64,000 nucleotides of DNA from Unio delphinus (GCA_029339505.1 JAQISU010000163.1:5937501-6001500); one strand, 5' to 3'; positions 13,405 through 24,717 are shown, counted from the stretch's first letter. Notes: generated from the sequence alone by a model not told the origin. Made by a program: numbers and translations.

Positions 13405-13728
13405 ACTGCTCCGTTGGCCTAGCGGATAGCGCGTCCGCCGAGGAAGCGGGAGGTCGTGGGTTTGATCCCTGGCCGAGTCATAGTAAAGACTTAAAAAATG
13501 GTACTAACAGCTGCCTCGCTTGACGCTCAGCATTAAGAGGTTAGTGTCAGGACTGGTCGGCCTGGTGTCAGGATAATGTGACTGGGTGGGACATCATGCT
13601 ACATGTCTGCGATATGATGCCCCAGTGCTCGACATCACTATAAACTGCCTCACTGCAGACATTGAGGCAATGTGACTGAAAAAGTGTTAAAGCTACGTTA
13701 AAAATCCTAAACAAACAAACAAACAAAT
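13405..13728 (+). mobile_element. tRNA-derived SINE, copy A (full length)
   Basis: The 5' head is tRNA-like, with an A box TGGCCTAGCGG (13415-13425) and a B box GGTTTGATCC (13459-13468), giving an internal RNA polymerase III promoter. The body contains CCTGGTGTCAGGATAATGTGAC. The 3' end is GTTAAAAATCC followed by an (AAAC)n tail. A truncated copy of the same family lies in opposite orientation at 14686-14875. This is not a functional tRNA gene because the acceptor stem does not close. Confidence 0.88.
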
Positions 13729-13879
13729 GCATATATTGGAACGGAGCCAAATTTTATCAAATATGATGGTAATATTGACTTACTGCATGAAATTTAATTA
13801 TACGGAAGACGATCGAGCTAACGCTGATGTAAGGGAGATAATTCAAATTGGATTTAAAAAAAACTGAAGGAAACGGGAA

Positions 13880-14400
13880 TGTTGGTAGAAACCTTTAATC
13901 TATTTTTAATGTTGTATGCAGACGATTTCATTGTCTATGCTGACACTGCTTACCAACTGCAAAATATTCTCAATATGATGAATACATATAAAGAGATAAT
14001 TTAAAGCGAATATTAATCAAACAGGAGAGGTTGTATTTCGCAGAAGTGGATCTCTTAAGTGGTACAATGTTCATAGAGAGGTAAAGATTCAATTGTTTTA
14101 TAAGTATCTAAGATGCATATTATCCTCGAAACATCTCTTGGTGTATGTGCCAGAAACCTCTATCCTTGCTGGCGCTGAAGGTTTTGCATATATTGAACAA
14201 AAGTCTTCAAAATCTGGCAGATACGCGAAACTCGATAACTTGTCTGTTTGACGCCAAGATAGCTCACATCCTTAAGTATGTCACTGAAGTTTGGGGCTTT
14301 TACGAAACCAATGATATTTAAAAAGGTCATTTGTAATCGTGTAAATATATCCTTGGTACATCTACTCCAGATAAATTCGTATATAACGAATTAGAAAACA
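13880..14400 (+). pseudogene. L1-like ORF2 reverse transcriptase remnant
   Basis: LMLYADDFIVYAD at about 13900-13945 is the catalytic YADD box, followed by the thumb helix (LQNILNMMNTYKE). Around 14240-14400 short blocks resembling the C-terminal L1-type pattern remain (FDAKIAHILKYVTEVWGFYE, then a YNELEN end). Many stops and frame changes are present. The SINE at 13405 interrupts the path from the ORF1 remnant. Confidence 0.68.
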
Positions 14401-14685
14401 TGAGTATGCAGTGTATAGTACAGTTCAATAAGGGTTGTTATCTCCCCTGATTTATTAGCTCCCTTTGCATGCTCGTCATAAATAAAGATACAATTGACAT
14501 GTTCACAAAATTTGGGGAGGAAAAATGACAGACGTGAAACCTGATGTATATGAGAGAAATATCGCAAGAGTTCGTAGTTCTTACAGAACCAGGGCATACA
14601 ATAAAGCAGCAATGAGTGATTCTCCTTTTCTGCAAAAAAATAAAATAAAACAATATATAATCAAATATTTGTTATATAAGTTATC

Positions 14686-14875
14686 TTTTGTTTGTTTGAT
14701 TGATTAGGATTTTTAACCTCGCTTTAACAATTTTTCAGCCCTATCGCTACGATATCTGCAGTGAGACAGTTTATAGTGCTGTCTAACACTGGGACATCAT
14801 GCCGCAGACATGTAGCATGATGTCCCACACATTCACATTATCCTGACACCAGGTAACAACCCTTATAAAAAGGCC
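14686..14875 (-). mobile_element. tRNA-derived SINE, copy B (5'-truncated)
   Basis: Reverse-orientation copy of the body and tail of the SINE at 13405-13728: the (AAAC)n tail reads as TTTGTTTGTTTGATTG, followed by GGATTTTTAACC and ending with CACATTATCCTGACACCAGG. The tRNA-like head is missing. The two copies flank the ORF2 remnant head to tail in opposite directions. Confidence 0.83.
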
Positions 14876-15062
14876 GATTCTGTAAATTGATTCTGCCTCA
14901 TTCTCATAACTATGTCAACAGGTATCAGGAAGATACATTCATCTCCAACAACACAGACCCAATTCATTTTCGAATCTGATAGGAATTGTTGGACTTCAAC
15001 AAAGATGTTTTAACCTGTGTCGTGACATTTGCTATTCTAGAATGAGTAGCAACAAAAACGTT

Positions 15063-15350
15063 GTCACATGTCAGACCATTATTATCTTGGGTGCAGTATT
15101 TATGTCACATGTCAGACCATTGTTATCTTGGGTGCAGTATTTATGGTACTAAAGGGCAGCGTCCAGGGTGGCAGAATGAGAGGTAGACAGAGAAAAAGTG
15201 GACTGACAACATCACAGAATGGACCAGGAAACGTTTTGCGGAGACACAGGCATTGGCACATGATCGAATCAGATGTTCATCTACACAGTGCCTCAACGAC
15301 CACACTAGGTCAAGAGACTGATGATGATGATGAGTGTTTATGCTCTTCTG
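15063..15350 (+). pseudogene. C-terminal remnant of another LINE ORF2
   Basis: After a direct repeat of about 41 bp (15063-15145), the sequence encodes RMRGRQRK and, in a shifted frame, a tract matching the RQRKKWTDNI..W pattern that ends many invertebrate LINE ORF2 proteins. It finishes in a short (GAT)n tract at 15318-15334. Only this C-terminal piece remains. Confidence 0.6.
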
Positions 15351-15706
15351 GTCCATTATCGAAAATTAACTAACAATTGCCCTTGAAAGGTCATAGCAAA
15401 CATCGACCAAGAAGTGATTTGTCGTGATTGGAAAATTCAGAGCAGACCCGTACTAGGACGAGATTTCATTGTGCTAGATTTATTCAGTTGCCTGTAGCTA
15501 CTTACAGACTGAATATTATATATGGCTAGATGTTCAAATGATTATATTTGATGGAATGCCGTTACCATTGAGTTTTAGTTTCATTAAATGTGTTCTGGCT
15601 TCGCGGTTTTCGCGTCTTTTTTCTTTCTTTCGGGAGGCAATCATTACAGAAACCATTCTCATCAGAGAATTGTTTGTTAATTCCAGTAGGATGATATCAG
15701 GACCAG

Positions 15707-15748
<42 letters not shown>

Positions 15749-16464
15749 GAGGTGGTGTTGGTCGGTCCAAACCCTGCGATCGGTACATGTAATTATCATT
15801 TGTCTCCGGCATTAAAATACTTGTTTAAGCCACATTGCTAGTAAAGTGTGTTTTCTTTCTTTGCTTTTGTACTGACATTGGATTTAAAATACGTAGTCTC
15901 CCGTGAAAAGAAAGATGGATAAATGTAGCTCCGTTTCGGAAGCAGCACGACACTAATCTTTGATTTTGTGTCCAATTTAGACTGATCCTCGTTATCTTTG
16001 ACAAATCTTTGAATGCAAAAATGTAATGGAGTTAATGATTTAAACAGGAACTGCATGCAAAACATGCACTGAAAGCAAACGTCAAACGGAATTGTCATTA
16101 GATTGATTATCTTAGTTTTTGTGTGACATAAAAGGCAAGAGAAAAACATTGAACAATTGCATGTGAACACTGACATCTATTGATTAACTATTTGAAATGC
16201 ATATTTCAATGGACAAAGGGACAATTTAAACTAATAAATTTATAAATGAGTATTTCAATTCTCGTTACGTAAGATGCATCTTCCCATTTCTTAGAAATTC
16301 AATAATTTATCGACGTTAATAGTATTTGGAATCTGGTGATGGTATTCAACATTGTGTTTATACAGTGCTGGCATAGAAAGTGATTTCGTGTCTACAGCAT
16401 TTTTGTCAACACTCTGCTCCAAAAGATTCGAGATTTATGAACGTCTCTCATTCTGCAAATACCA
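15351..16464. other. intergenic, with a (GT)n tract
   Basis: A (GT)n run lies at about 15709-15746. The minus-strand frames at 15534-15812 and 15838-16176 have no recognisable motif. This stretch lies downstream of the sulfotransferase stop and may hold its 3' UTR; no perfect AATAAA was seen on the minus strand here. Confidence 0.55.
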
Positions 16465-17670
16465 TTACTTAATAGCCTTTTTGGGTTTTGGTTTAATTCC
16501 ATATTGTTGAAATCCGATAACTTTAACCCAGTCTTCTTCATCATAGAAAATAAATTTACACATTTCATCTGTGACGGTCAATTTTTCATTCCATTTACTC
16601 GCCTCTATTTCATAGACGTCTGTTTTATTCGGCAATGGTTTACAAAAATCTTCAACCTCTTCTCTAACTTGTTTGAATCTCAAAACCTCATCGAAAAATC
16701 CAGGACCGGACGATTTAGCTTGGTCCCATAATCTTGTGAAAAAGAAATCATACAGTGCATAATCAACGGAGGCCCATTTCCGGTAGAGTCGTCTGTCATG
16801 AGGTTGTGGAAGTGTGACCTTTCTGTCCCAACCTCTTATGTGTAATCTTCTGTAAAGGATATCTTGCATTTTCCAATTAAGCATCCTTCTCATTAGTACG
16901 ACAGATTCGTCAAAATATTCGGTAATAATCACAAGATCAAAGTCTTTATTCAGCTGTTTAACATAAGCATCGATATCATTTGGTTTCTTTTCCAGAATGA
17001 CTTTTGATGGTATACCAGATTCAACCGCTTGTCTATTATTGACCCATGAATTTATCGGATCTTTCACGTTTTCTAACTCGTACTTTTCAGGGTTATTCAG
17101 ATAAATTTGAATAGGATTCGTTTCTGAAAGATTATAGATATATTTAGGTTCCATGTAATTCATACTTGATTTAAATTGGAGATAAGGCTCACGCAATATT
17201 CCTATATACACTGTATCATTTTGCATAAATGTTCGGAATGCTGCTTTATTGTAGATCACGTGACTGGTCATAATATCATAAGTTCTGCCTCTTGGTTTAG
17301 GATATATATATATTTCTTTAATTGTGTCCGTCGAACTGATACTGTTAATAAATTTTGGTAACACAAGCGTGAGATTTCGCGGGACACCATATCGAAAGAG
17401 TATGGACGTCATTGTTCCACTGGCTGCTTTATGCACTTTTAGGAAAACAATATGGTGGACTTCTTGCCCACCATTTCGGTGAAAAAGTCTGTCTTTGGCA
17501 ATTGTACTTCTATCTATTTCCGGCGATTGCAGATTGGGAAGATTTTGTTGAGTGTTGCCGTTCAGTATTTGTCTGACCATGACATTGTCGTTGCCATTGT
17601 ATTGATACATCACTTGCGTCCACTGGAATACGACTAATAATATGGTTAACAATCCACCTGAATATGCCAT
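16465..17670 (-). CDS. galactose-3-O-sulfotransferase-like protein
   Basis: This encodes a type II Golgi membrane sulfotransferase of the Gal3ST family, which moves sulfate from PAPS to galactose in glycolipids or glycoproteins. Visible features: a short cytosolic start and a membrane anchor at about residues 5-20 (GGLLTILLVVFQW); the 5'-phosphosulfate loop FLKVHKAASGTMTSILFRYG at about 76-95; the 3'-phosphate segment YIGILREPYLQFKSS at about 155-169; and several N-glycosylation sites. The length of 401 residues fits the family. The start was set at Met 17670, eight codons inside the longest frame, because a good 3' splice site (pyrimidine tract ending TTGTTCTAG) falls between the two Met codons. 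The coding region is therefore one exon with a probable 5' UTR intron. The frame is intact and this is the only clear host gene. The exact acceptor sugar cannot be told from sequence alone. Confidence 0.9.
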   Translation of the reverse strand: MAYSGGLLTILLVVFQWTQVMYQYNGNDNVMVRQILNGNTQQNLPNLQSPEIDRSTIAKDRLFHRNGGQEVHHIVFLKVHKAASGTMTSILFRYGVPRNLTLVLPKFINSISSTDTIKEIYIYPKPRGRTYDIMTSHVIYNKAAFRTFMQNDTVYIGILREPYLQFKSSMNYMEPKYIYNLSETNPIQIYLNNPEKYELENVKDPINSWVNNRQAVESGIPSKVILEKKPNDIDAYVKQLNKDFDLVIITEYFDESVVLMRRMLNWKMQDILYRRLHIRGWDRKVTLPQPHDRRLYRKWASVDYALYDFFFTRLWDQAKSSGPGFFDEVLRFKQVREEVEDFCKPLPNKTDVYEIEASKWNEKLTVTDEMCKFIFYDEEDWVKVIGFQQYGIKPKPKKAIK

Positions 17671-17693
17671 AAACCTAGAACAAGATAGAAACA
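17671..17693 (-). promoter_or_regulatory. putative 3' splice site upstream of the sulfotransferase start
   Basis: On the minus strand TTTCTATCTTGTTCTAG ends four bases before the chosen ATG. The pyrimidine-rich tract plus AG fits an acceptor of a 5' UTR intron. Confidence 0.55.
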
Positions 17694-20403
17694 AATTTGA
17701 TGAACAGTACCACGTTATGAAAAAAAAATAGTGACTTCATTTCTCTATTTGGCTTTTCTAAAGAAATTCCCAGACTGAAATCAGCCATCGTGACTACATG
17801 ATAAAAGTACATTTTTTCTCCGTTATAGTCAATGTATCGTGCACAAAACATATAGGCTGTAAAATCGCAATCCATTTGAATGAATATCGGTCTAGATTAC
17901 TCGTTTATGCCAATGTAGAAAAATATAATTTTCGCCATACATTATTATATTCTTGATTGCTAGTTTCCCAAATCTCTTTCTGTGTATGCGTGTGACAGTG
18001 ATCAAGTACTCTATGCATTGGAAACATTCATCGTGGTACTTATTACAATGAAAGCTGTTAATAGGAGCAAGATTGATTGTTAAAGACCGAATCGATCCCA
18101 TACTCAAGAGAGGATTTACGATCAAATTTATAAAGGACACTCAATGGAGCACATTATTTAATAAATTTGAAAGAACCCATACAAATGGATTCCTGTGGGA
18201 TTATGTTTATTAACAGTGAGACAGGTTTTACTTTTAGATGATCCTCTCAATCCGGTTTGTTTTGTATCGTACCCAAACCTTCCTATTTAACTGGAATTTG
18301 TATCTTCAGTTTTTGACATTCCTGCAAAACACAAGCGAGATTTAATGATAACATTTCGGACGGTGTTGTCGTGGTTGTAGGTGTTAATTTATTACTGTTT
18401 CGTTTAACTTAGTATATGTCTTGCATAGTCATAACATTTGATGGGTCTCTTCCTCTTGAAGTCAACGAGCAATGGCAATTTACTTGATTAATTTTGCAAA
18501 GTTCTTAGACTATGCTACGGTGGAATAAGGAGACAGCATTCTCCAGACTTCTTCACTTGTATGCTATGAAGTTTGAATTTGGCAATGTTTCGCATCATGG
18601 GATTAAGTATCCACCCTGCGTTTAACATTGAATGTAAATGTTGACAGTTTTGGCGCGGATGACTCGGAAGTTTACTGTCCTAGGTGTATTAATGACCTTC
18701 ACCTTTGGTCGTGATATGTGGTCATGAAGTAAACATTACGGAGGATATTATGAAAAAATAAAACAAATAATTTCTTTCAGGAACAGTGCAAATTGACCTT
18801 TTGACCCTCAAATGGATATATTTCTTCATTACCACAAGTGCATGACATTCGTTAGTTTGGTCCAGATCTAAACTGGAGAACTAAAGTTATTGTAAAGATG
18901 CTAGTTTTCTCATTCAGTCATGGTGATTCGACAGTTAACGTTCTGGCCGGAACACTAACACACTTCTTTCTTTACCATAATGGGGTGGGGGTGGGGGTGG
19001 GGATGGGGAGGGGGGACTCCACATAAAATATTAACTTCTTAAGAATGACACGATTGAAGTGAACTTGTTTGCATTTGCAACGTGTCAATTGCAGATAATG
19101 TTGACATATCACTGTTACTTTGATGTGCTTTCGTTCAAATGTATTAGTATATTGCACAAAATGTTTGGAACTTGTACATAATATTAGCACACAGCAAATT
19201 AAAATGACTTTTCCCATGTGCTAAAAATCAGCCCGAATAAGTCTAAACTACACTATCTTAAGCAGCTGTTAAAAAAGGAAAAAGAAATGTTGACAGGCTA
19301 GACAATACCAGCGTCTAAAAGTGCAATGATTTGCTAGAAATATAATATGCAAAAAAGAGTTGTCGTCTCCTTTTTGACAATTTACTTCTGAGGTCCAGGA
19401 AGTAAAAATGATTATGCGGAACTAGCAGTTTTACGAGAGATAATCATCTTTAGTAAGACCAAGCTGTATCTCTATAACCCAAAATAACCAATCAATCATA
19501 CATCAAAATAAAGGCAATTCAAGTTTTTAACATTACCTTGACAGACAAGTGCTTTTTGAAATAGCCAGTATAATCCGTGAGGAACATCTCTCAAATTCTA
19601 TTTTCTTAAAAATCCAACCTATTACAAAATAAAAACCTTTAGAGCGCCACGAAGCACATATCGTCAACAAAGTTTTGTAAATAACTATCGTGGAAAGCGT
19701 TTTATTATGCGGAATGTATCCTTTCTTTCATACCATGTTACCTTGGCCTTTGAACCCGAAATCGTCAGGTTCTTCTGTATGCCAAATGTGGTACCTGGAG
19801 ATGGTGAATAACAAGTTATTATGTAGAAAACAGGTTTCTGCTTACAGTCAGTTGCTTTGACCACTGACCTTTAGACACCGAAATCAACACATTTCTTACA
19901 TAGCAAAGGTTGGTAAAGTAGATGTTGTTAAAGTGGATTTTTTTTTTCAGAAATAAGATTGGTAACATGCAGACAGAATGGCGGATATTGCAACATAATA
20001 CTACTTATAGTTTGGCGTATACATACTAATAAATGCGTAAAACTAAAGCCTTGTGAAAAGATAAAGTTTAACTATCAAACCATACCTCGTTTTACCTTTC
20101 ATTATGCAACCGACGAGCGTGAAAACTATATTGCTATTCTTGTTTTCTCCCTGAAAAATAGAACAAATTCGTATTTAAACGAGTCGAAAGTGAGATGGTT
20201 GAAATCAAATGCAAGTCTAGTTGTGTCACAAATAATACAGAACGTACAAATTCTTGGAGTTTGGAAACGGACGCCTTTGAGGGTAACACTTCATATATTA
20301 CTCAAAATATTTTCTATTCCGATATTTCTTTATTTTAACCAGAAATCTCTATTTGATTATAGGAGAAAGAGTTAAAGACCAATGGAAAGAGTATTCGATT
20401 ATA
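17694..20403. other. intergenic or intronic, no gene recognised
   Basis: This lies upstream of the sulfotransferase and could include its 5' intron. A 138-codon plus-strand frame at 19959-20375 has no recognisable motif. A G-rich tract at 18979-19016 is listed separately. Confidence 0.5.
18979..19016 (+). repeat. G-rich tract, potential G-quadruplex
   Basis: Six runs of four to six G are separated by single T, AT or A bases (GGGGTGGGGGTGGGGGTGGG continuing), enough for an intramolecular G-quadruplex on the plus strand. Confidence 0.8.
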
Positions 20404-20619
20404 TCACTGTGTTTTGTGTGCTCGTAGATTAATACAGTACAGTTGTATCCACAACACACCTTCAAATGAAACTTTGATGATTAAGCGGTTTACAATGATT
20501 AAACATAAACCTTTTGTGTTTTTACAGAAGCAGATTCCCTGAAACGAAATGAACCTCAAGCGTGTGTAGGGGTGGGGGGCGTAGGGCGGGCAGCGTTGTC
20601 TGCTGGTGAAGTACCCTGG

Positions 20620-20851
20620 AGCAGCAGAGGGGGTGAACAGACCAACTTTTATTCGTCTTCTAGACTTCCTTCTCGTTAATATTCTATGGAAAGGTCGAAT
20701 CGATAAACTAAGGCTTCCTAGTAAATGCTTAATAGAAGGGTCTATTTGGCAAACTAAGGCTTTCTCGAAATCGTAAAAAAAAGCGTCGACGAGGCTAACC
20801 AACGCTTGTTCGAAGACGCCCTGGTAGTTGGAATTCACCCCCTCTGCTGCT
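20620..20851. mobile_element. 232-bp inverted-repeat unit resembling element termini
   Basis: It is bounded by a perfect 18-bp inverted repeat, AGCAGCAGAGGGGGTGAA on the left and its reverse complement at 20834-20851. A second CGTCTTC word is inverted inside both ends. The left arm continues as CAGACC and matches 33366-33388 at the left end of copy 2 (21 of 23 bases), so this sequence is probably the terminal repeat of the virus-like element. It is either a hairpin-like terminus of copy 1 or an internally deleted miniature element next to it. No clear flanking duplication was found. Confidence 0.6.
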
Positions 20852-20899
20852 ATGGGTTAACAATTGCTTTTACGATGGAAATCACTACGATGAAAATCC

Positions 20900-22278
20900 T
20901 TAGGATTTTACAAACAGACTAATTTGTAAAACCTCGCCATGTAAATCAATTAGATTATTGGACTGGTCAGTGAGTTTGAAATTAAATCTCGTTAGCGAAT
21001 TATTATGAAATCGCATATAGACCGGATTAGTTGGATCCTCAACGATTAGAAATCCTGGAGGAGCTGTTGGTGCAAAAGAGTATAAAATATATCCCTGCTG
21101 AGCTTGATTTGATCGCTCGAGATTTATTTGATAGCCTCCTTCGATAACATCACATACTAAATTTAATGCTATCACCGAGGTTATATTAACGTTGAACGGA
21201 GCGATATGTCTACCACCGCCGTCTGGGTCATTATTATGTGTCAGGATAGTTGTTTGTGGTTGTGGTGCTGTTTTCTTCCATGCGTCATGGATTTTTTGGA
21301 AACCTTCATCAATGGCATCATTGAGAGATTTTTTTAGTTCTGAGATATTATATCCGTGTAGTTTGAATGGAGGAATATCTTCTACACAGATATTATTTTC
21401 TATCGCAAACAACGTTCTCGTTTTAGGATTATCGTCACATAATACTCTTGAATGATTTGCAAATGAAATATTTCCATGTCATCGATGATTTTGTTACATG
21501 TTTGTATGACGCTGATAAATTCATCTCGGGTGAGAGTACCAGATTTAAGAGATATTAACAATATCGAAATATCGTCATTGAACGATGTGAAATTTTCAGT
21601 GATTTTATCCTGTTCAGCTAAGTAATATCTTTGGTCGCTCTCTTCTATTACTTTAATGAAAAAATACGGCTTATTGTAATCTCTATAGCTTTTTATTGGA
21701 TTATCGGGTTTTATCCTGTCGGTGATATAATCAGATTTTTGTGGTTCAGGTGGTATGTTAACATGTCGAGGTGGGATTTCAGGCCATCCTAGTACGGTTC
21801 TTATAGAACTCTGAAAGATATCTACGGAATACTCGGGTGAGTTTATTTCGATCGCGGATGATAACGTCGGCTCGTGAACTTTTATAGCGATTTTCGATTC
21901 TGCTTCAGTAATAGATTTTATTCTACGCTGAAATTCGGCATTGATTTGTTCGATTTCGTATGACCCAGATGGTATCGAAACAACGTTCCAGTCTGGAGTC
22001 CCGTCGGGTTTATTCTTATTTGCAAATACCAAGGAATTATTCGGTTGTTGACCGCCAAATGCTACCGACCTAATATTAGGCCAACTGTGATACACTCGTA
22101 GTTTCGCTAACGCGATCGCCTTCACGGGAATCGGAATAGGGAAATTCACACTGAATTCAGGATTGGTTGAGGTTATTGATATCATGCTGGTCTTCATCGG
22201 TGTGGTATTCTCCGTTATTTGTTGAATTGGTTCGGTATTTTTTACTAATCGTTGAAGTAGTTCTTGCGGTGTTGTCAT
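20900..22278 (-). pseudogene. penton-like minor capsid protein, copy 1
   Basis: This would form the vertex (penton, jelly-roll) protein of the virion. The N-terminal part reads in one frame (21400-22278) with NFPIPIPVKAIALAKLRVYH, then VVSIPSGSYEIEQINAEFQR. The C-terminal part reads in a second frame (20900-21412) with the conserved stretch ILYSFAPTAPPGFLIVEDP and LTDQSNNLIDLHGEV. This pattern of SIPSGSYEI early and YSF..P..PPG plus LIDL.GE late is typical of Maverick minor capsid proteins. A frameshift near 21410 breaks it. The likely true start is Met 22185 rather than 22278, judged from copy 2. It overlaps the end of the upstream membrane-hairpin gene. Confidence 0.78.
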
Positions 22279-22678
22279 TGTTATTATATTTATGTTGTAT
22301 TTCTAATTTTGACATCGCGGAATCATAAATACTTACCATCGCTGAGAACTCACTATCGGATAATAATGTATCATCCAGTGACGACGATATCATCGAGGAT
22401 AATTGCGAGTACGCGGTTGATACAACATTAAATTTAATTATGTAGTCTTGCAGTTTACACTGGCTGCAATTAACAGCTATCGGAGCAATCATTGTCACCG
22501 AAGATAGTATAATACCAGCTCACAGAGTACACGGTAACATCAACTGCGGTGATTCTTCGTCGGTATTTTTTTTAATTTTTGTTTGATACTCCTCGGCGAG
22601 GGTTTTGAGTCTAGTTTGAAATTCTCTGACTTGGTCATAGCGATATTGAAATACCGAAGGTACCGTTGATGACGACAT
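22157..22678 (-). pseudogene. membrane-hairpin protein, copy 1
   Basis: This is a homologue of the gene at 34884-35451. The first part has a Gln/Arg-rich helical start (YDQVREFQTRLKTLAEEYQ), then a shortened hydrophobic segment (AGIILSSVTMIAPIAV) and a helical tail (LISDSEF-like segment, here LLSDSEFSAM). Compared with copy 2, part of the second membrane segment is deleted and the N-terminal part is frameshifted near 22560. Proteins with two adjacent membrane segments, a Lys-rich helix and an S.SEF motif occur in related elements, but their role is unknown to me. Confidence 0.6.
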
Positions 22679-22703
22679 TTTATTTCAAAATCAGTTTACG
22701 ATT

Positions 22704-23030
22704 TCAATTTAATTGTTTACTCAAATCCGTTACAAATTCCACATACCATGATACCGAAACTCTAACCAAATTTGTATCAGTGGATGCTATCGTGAACTGT
22801 TCAGTTGTATCCTTGTCGATGATCGTTGATATCATATTGTTGACCCCAGATGAACTCGACGATGATATATTAAATTGAGTCGGTGTCACTAGTCTTAATC
22901 GATAAATACCTTTGACGGTTGCAGTAATATCTAATTTGTTGTTTGTAGGAGTCCACGCAAATGATCCGTGTTGAATCGTGTATACTACGTTGTTGGTTTT
23001 TGCATGAGGGATTTAATCATATTTTTTATC
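22704..23030 (-). pseudogene. C-terminal fragment of a fibre-like protein, copy 1
   Basis: It contains TQFNISSSSSSGVNNMIS and VSVSWYVEFVTDLS, matching the C-terminus of the longer remnant at 35521-36480 in copy 2. The N-terminal part was removed by the deletion that also took the protease and fused this fragment to the pX-like gene. A fibre or attachment role is suggested only by position and the Ser-rich beta-like C-terminus. Confidence 0.45.
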
Positions 23031-23257
23031 GCAGCCGCAGACAGAGAGAGAGAGAGAGTAACCTGGACGCCTTTTTTATTTTTGAGCGCGTCACTGAAGT
23101 GTTTTACTTGACGAATTGTCAGCGACAATTTATTCGCCCCGCCAGTCATCTGATTGGGGTTCAGTGTTATTGTAGTTTCGCATTTTTTAGCCGATTCCGA
23201 TTGCAATTTCTTAAGTTGACCGGGAGTTAACGTAACACTAATATGACTATATGACAT
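23010..23257 (-). pseudogene. pX-like core or scaffold protein, copy 1
   Basis: Starts MSYSHISVTLTPGQLKKL and has a twofold internal repeat: LTPGQ.KK then TL...QM, followed by SLTIRQVKHF.DA and KNKKGVQVTL. This duplicated pattern is common in small virion proteins of Maverick/adintovirus-like elements, compared with adenovirus pX. The hydrophobic C-terminal region seen in copy 2 is missing because the 1.4 kb deletion begins here. A short GAGAGAG tract at 23043-23057 marks the join. Confidence 0.65.
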
Positions 23258-23284
23258 TATACAATAACAGATTGATCTAATTGT

Positions 23285-24697
23285 TACATATTTTCCACTG
23301 GTGCATCTATCACTCTCATTCTTCCGCCAACATCTTCGAGTAGCATTGATTTATCGCTGAGAACAACAGCAACCGCTCTATAATTAGCAATAGCACCACG
23401 AAGCACATGAGCTCTAAAATGTATATCAACGACGGATTGTCTTCTTAAAATCTAGATGTTCCAGCGAAAAGTAATAAATCGGATATAAATTCCTAAAGTC
23501 ATATTGTGATATTTGCAGACCAGTATCGACATTTTGATTGCGTGCCATAAATGATAATAAACGATGATACACGCGGGCAATATGGTTTTGACCTTAATTA
23601 AGTTCTACATCTTCGGATGGTTCCTGATGGCTGTTTATTCTCAGTGAGACGTCTCTAATACCTAATTGATCAAATATCATATGCCTGAGGAGTTGATTGC
23701 CAACTCGTGCGTTATCCTGTAACGCAATAAATATATGACGTGGCGCAGCAACGCCTTGTTTTGATGCCAGGTTCCATGTAAATAACCCATTAATATTTGA
23801 TTGTTTAACATCTGTACTTACCGTTAGCCAACTTAGTAATGATTTTCCTCCTTGGTTCATAAATGATAGCAATCGATTTTCTGCAGTGATTGATGGAGTT
23901 AGTACTGGCATCCACAATGATAGTTTTGTTAAATTGACTTTACCGGGATCAGCATCTGGATGTGCAGCATCTGCTGGAATCCTCCAAATTGCGTCATTGT
24001 CATCACCCTTTCGCACGAGTGATACTGTGTGCTTTGCTTCATAGATAACTTTTCGAACATTTCTGCAGAATCCAAATATATGATGTAGTGGAATCGCGCA
24101 TGAAAATGATCTACGCGGCCCTTCCAACATTGACATACGTGTTGCAGCTCCTAGATTGAAATTCTCATTAGCATTTATAATCATATTTTCAACATCAATA
24201 TCAGCGGCACCAGCATTATTCTTTGGTCGTCTTACAATAAATGGATTTTTTCCAGCGGTATTCTTACTATCCTTTGCAAACATCATAGAAGGACCCGCCG
24301 ATCTTGTATAATCATCGGAAAATCTCGCTAACCCTATTATTGTTGTGGCCACATCAACATCACGTTCTATCGACTCAATCTCTTTTCCATCGATGAGATA
24401 TATTGCACTCTCAAATAGCGCCATGATGAAATAATTGACAAACCAGACTTGAGTAACAGCTGGATACGGTGCTGGTACAGCAGTAGTATCAGCAGCTGTT
24501 ACAAGTTCTCCTTCTACTTCGATGAAAGCTTCACAAGGCAAAAAGTATTTACTAGTATCATGAACTTGAAGTTCAATTCTTGATCGACTATTTGAGTCTA
24601 TTAGATGAGAGGCGTAATATTGATAATCACGTACAGAATCATCCTTGCGAACTGGGGCGTCCATATCAAACGCTGGATCAGGTGACCGTTTGAACAT
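23285..24697 (-). pseudogene. major capsid protein (double-jelly-roll type), copy 1
   Basis: This would build the capsid shell. The first 367 codons (23594-24697) are open, with IELQVHDTSKYFLPCEAFIE near the N-terminus and IMALFESAIYLIDGKEIESI followed by ATTIIGLARFSDDYTRSAG. This pattern is that of the capsid proteins often labelled F54H12.2-like in animal genomes (family recalled, not searched). Beyond an in-frame TAA at 23594 the similarity continues, with FRNLYPIYYFSLEHLDF and, after a frameshift near 23450, SDKSMLLEDVGGRMRV up to a stop at 23285. So the full gene was about 470 codons. It is intact in the middle, where copy 2 is deleted. Confidence 0.8.
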
Positions 24698-24717
24698 TTT
24701 ATTAGATATGTATTGAT

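Noticed and set aside
13409..13480. Functional tRNA gene
   Set aside because: A and B boxes are present, but the acceptor stem does not pair and a SINE body with an (AAAC)n tail follows directly.
19959..20375. 138-codon plus-strand frame
   Set aside because: No recognisable motif, no homologue at the second element copy, and a composition typical of AT-rich intergenic DNA.
20404..20838. 144-codon minus-strand frame across the terminal repeats of copy 1
   Set aside because: It spans the 232-bp inverted-repeat unit and has no counterpart at copy 2; its Arg-rich tract comes from the non-coding terminus.
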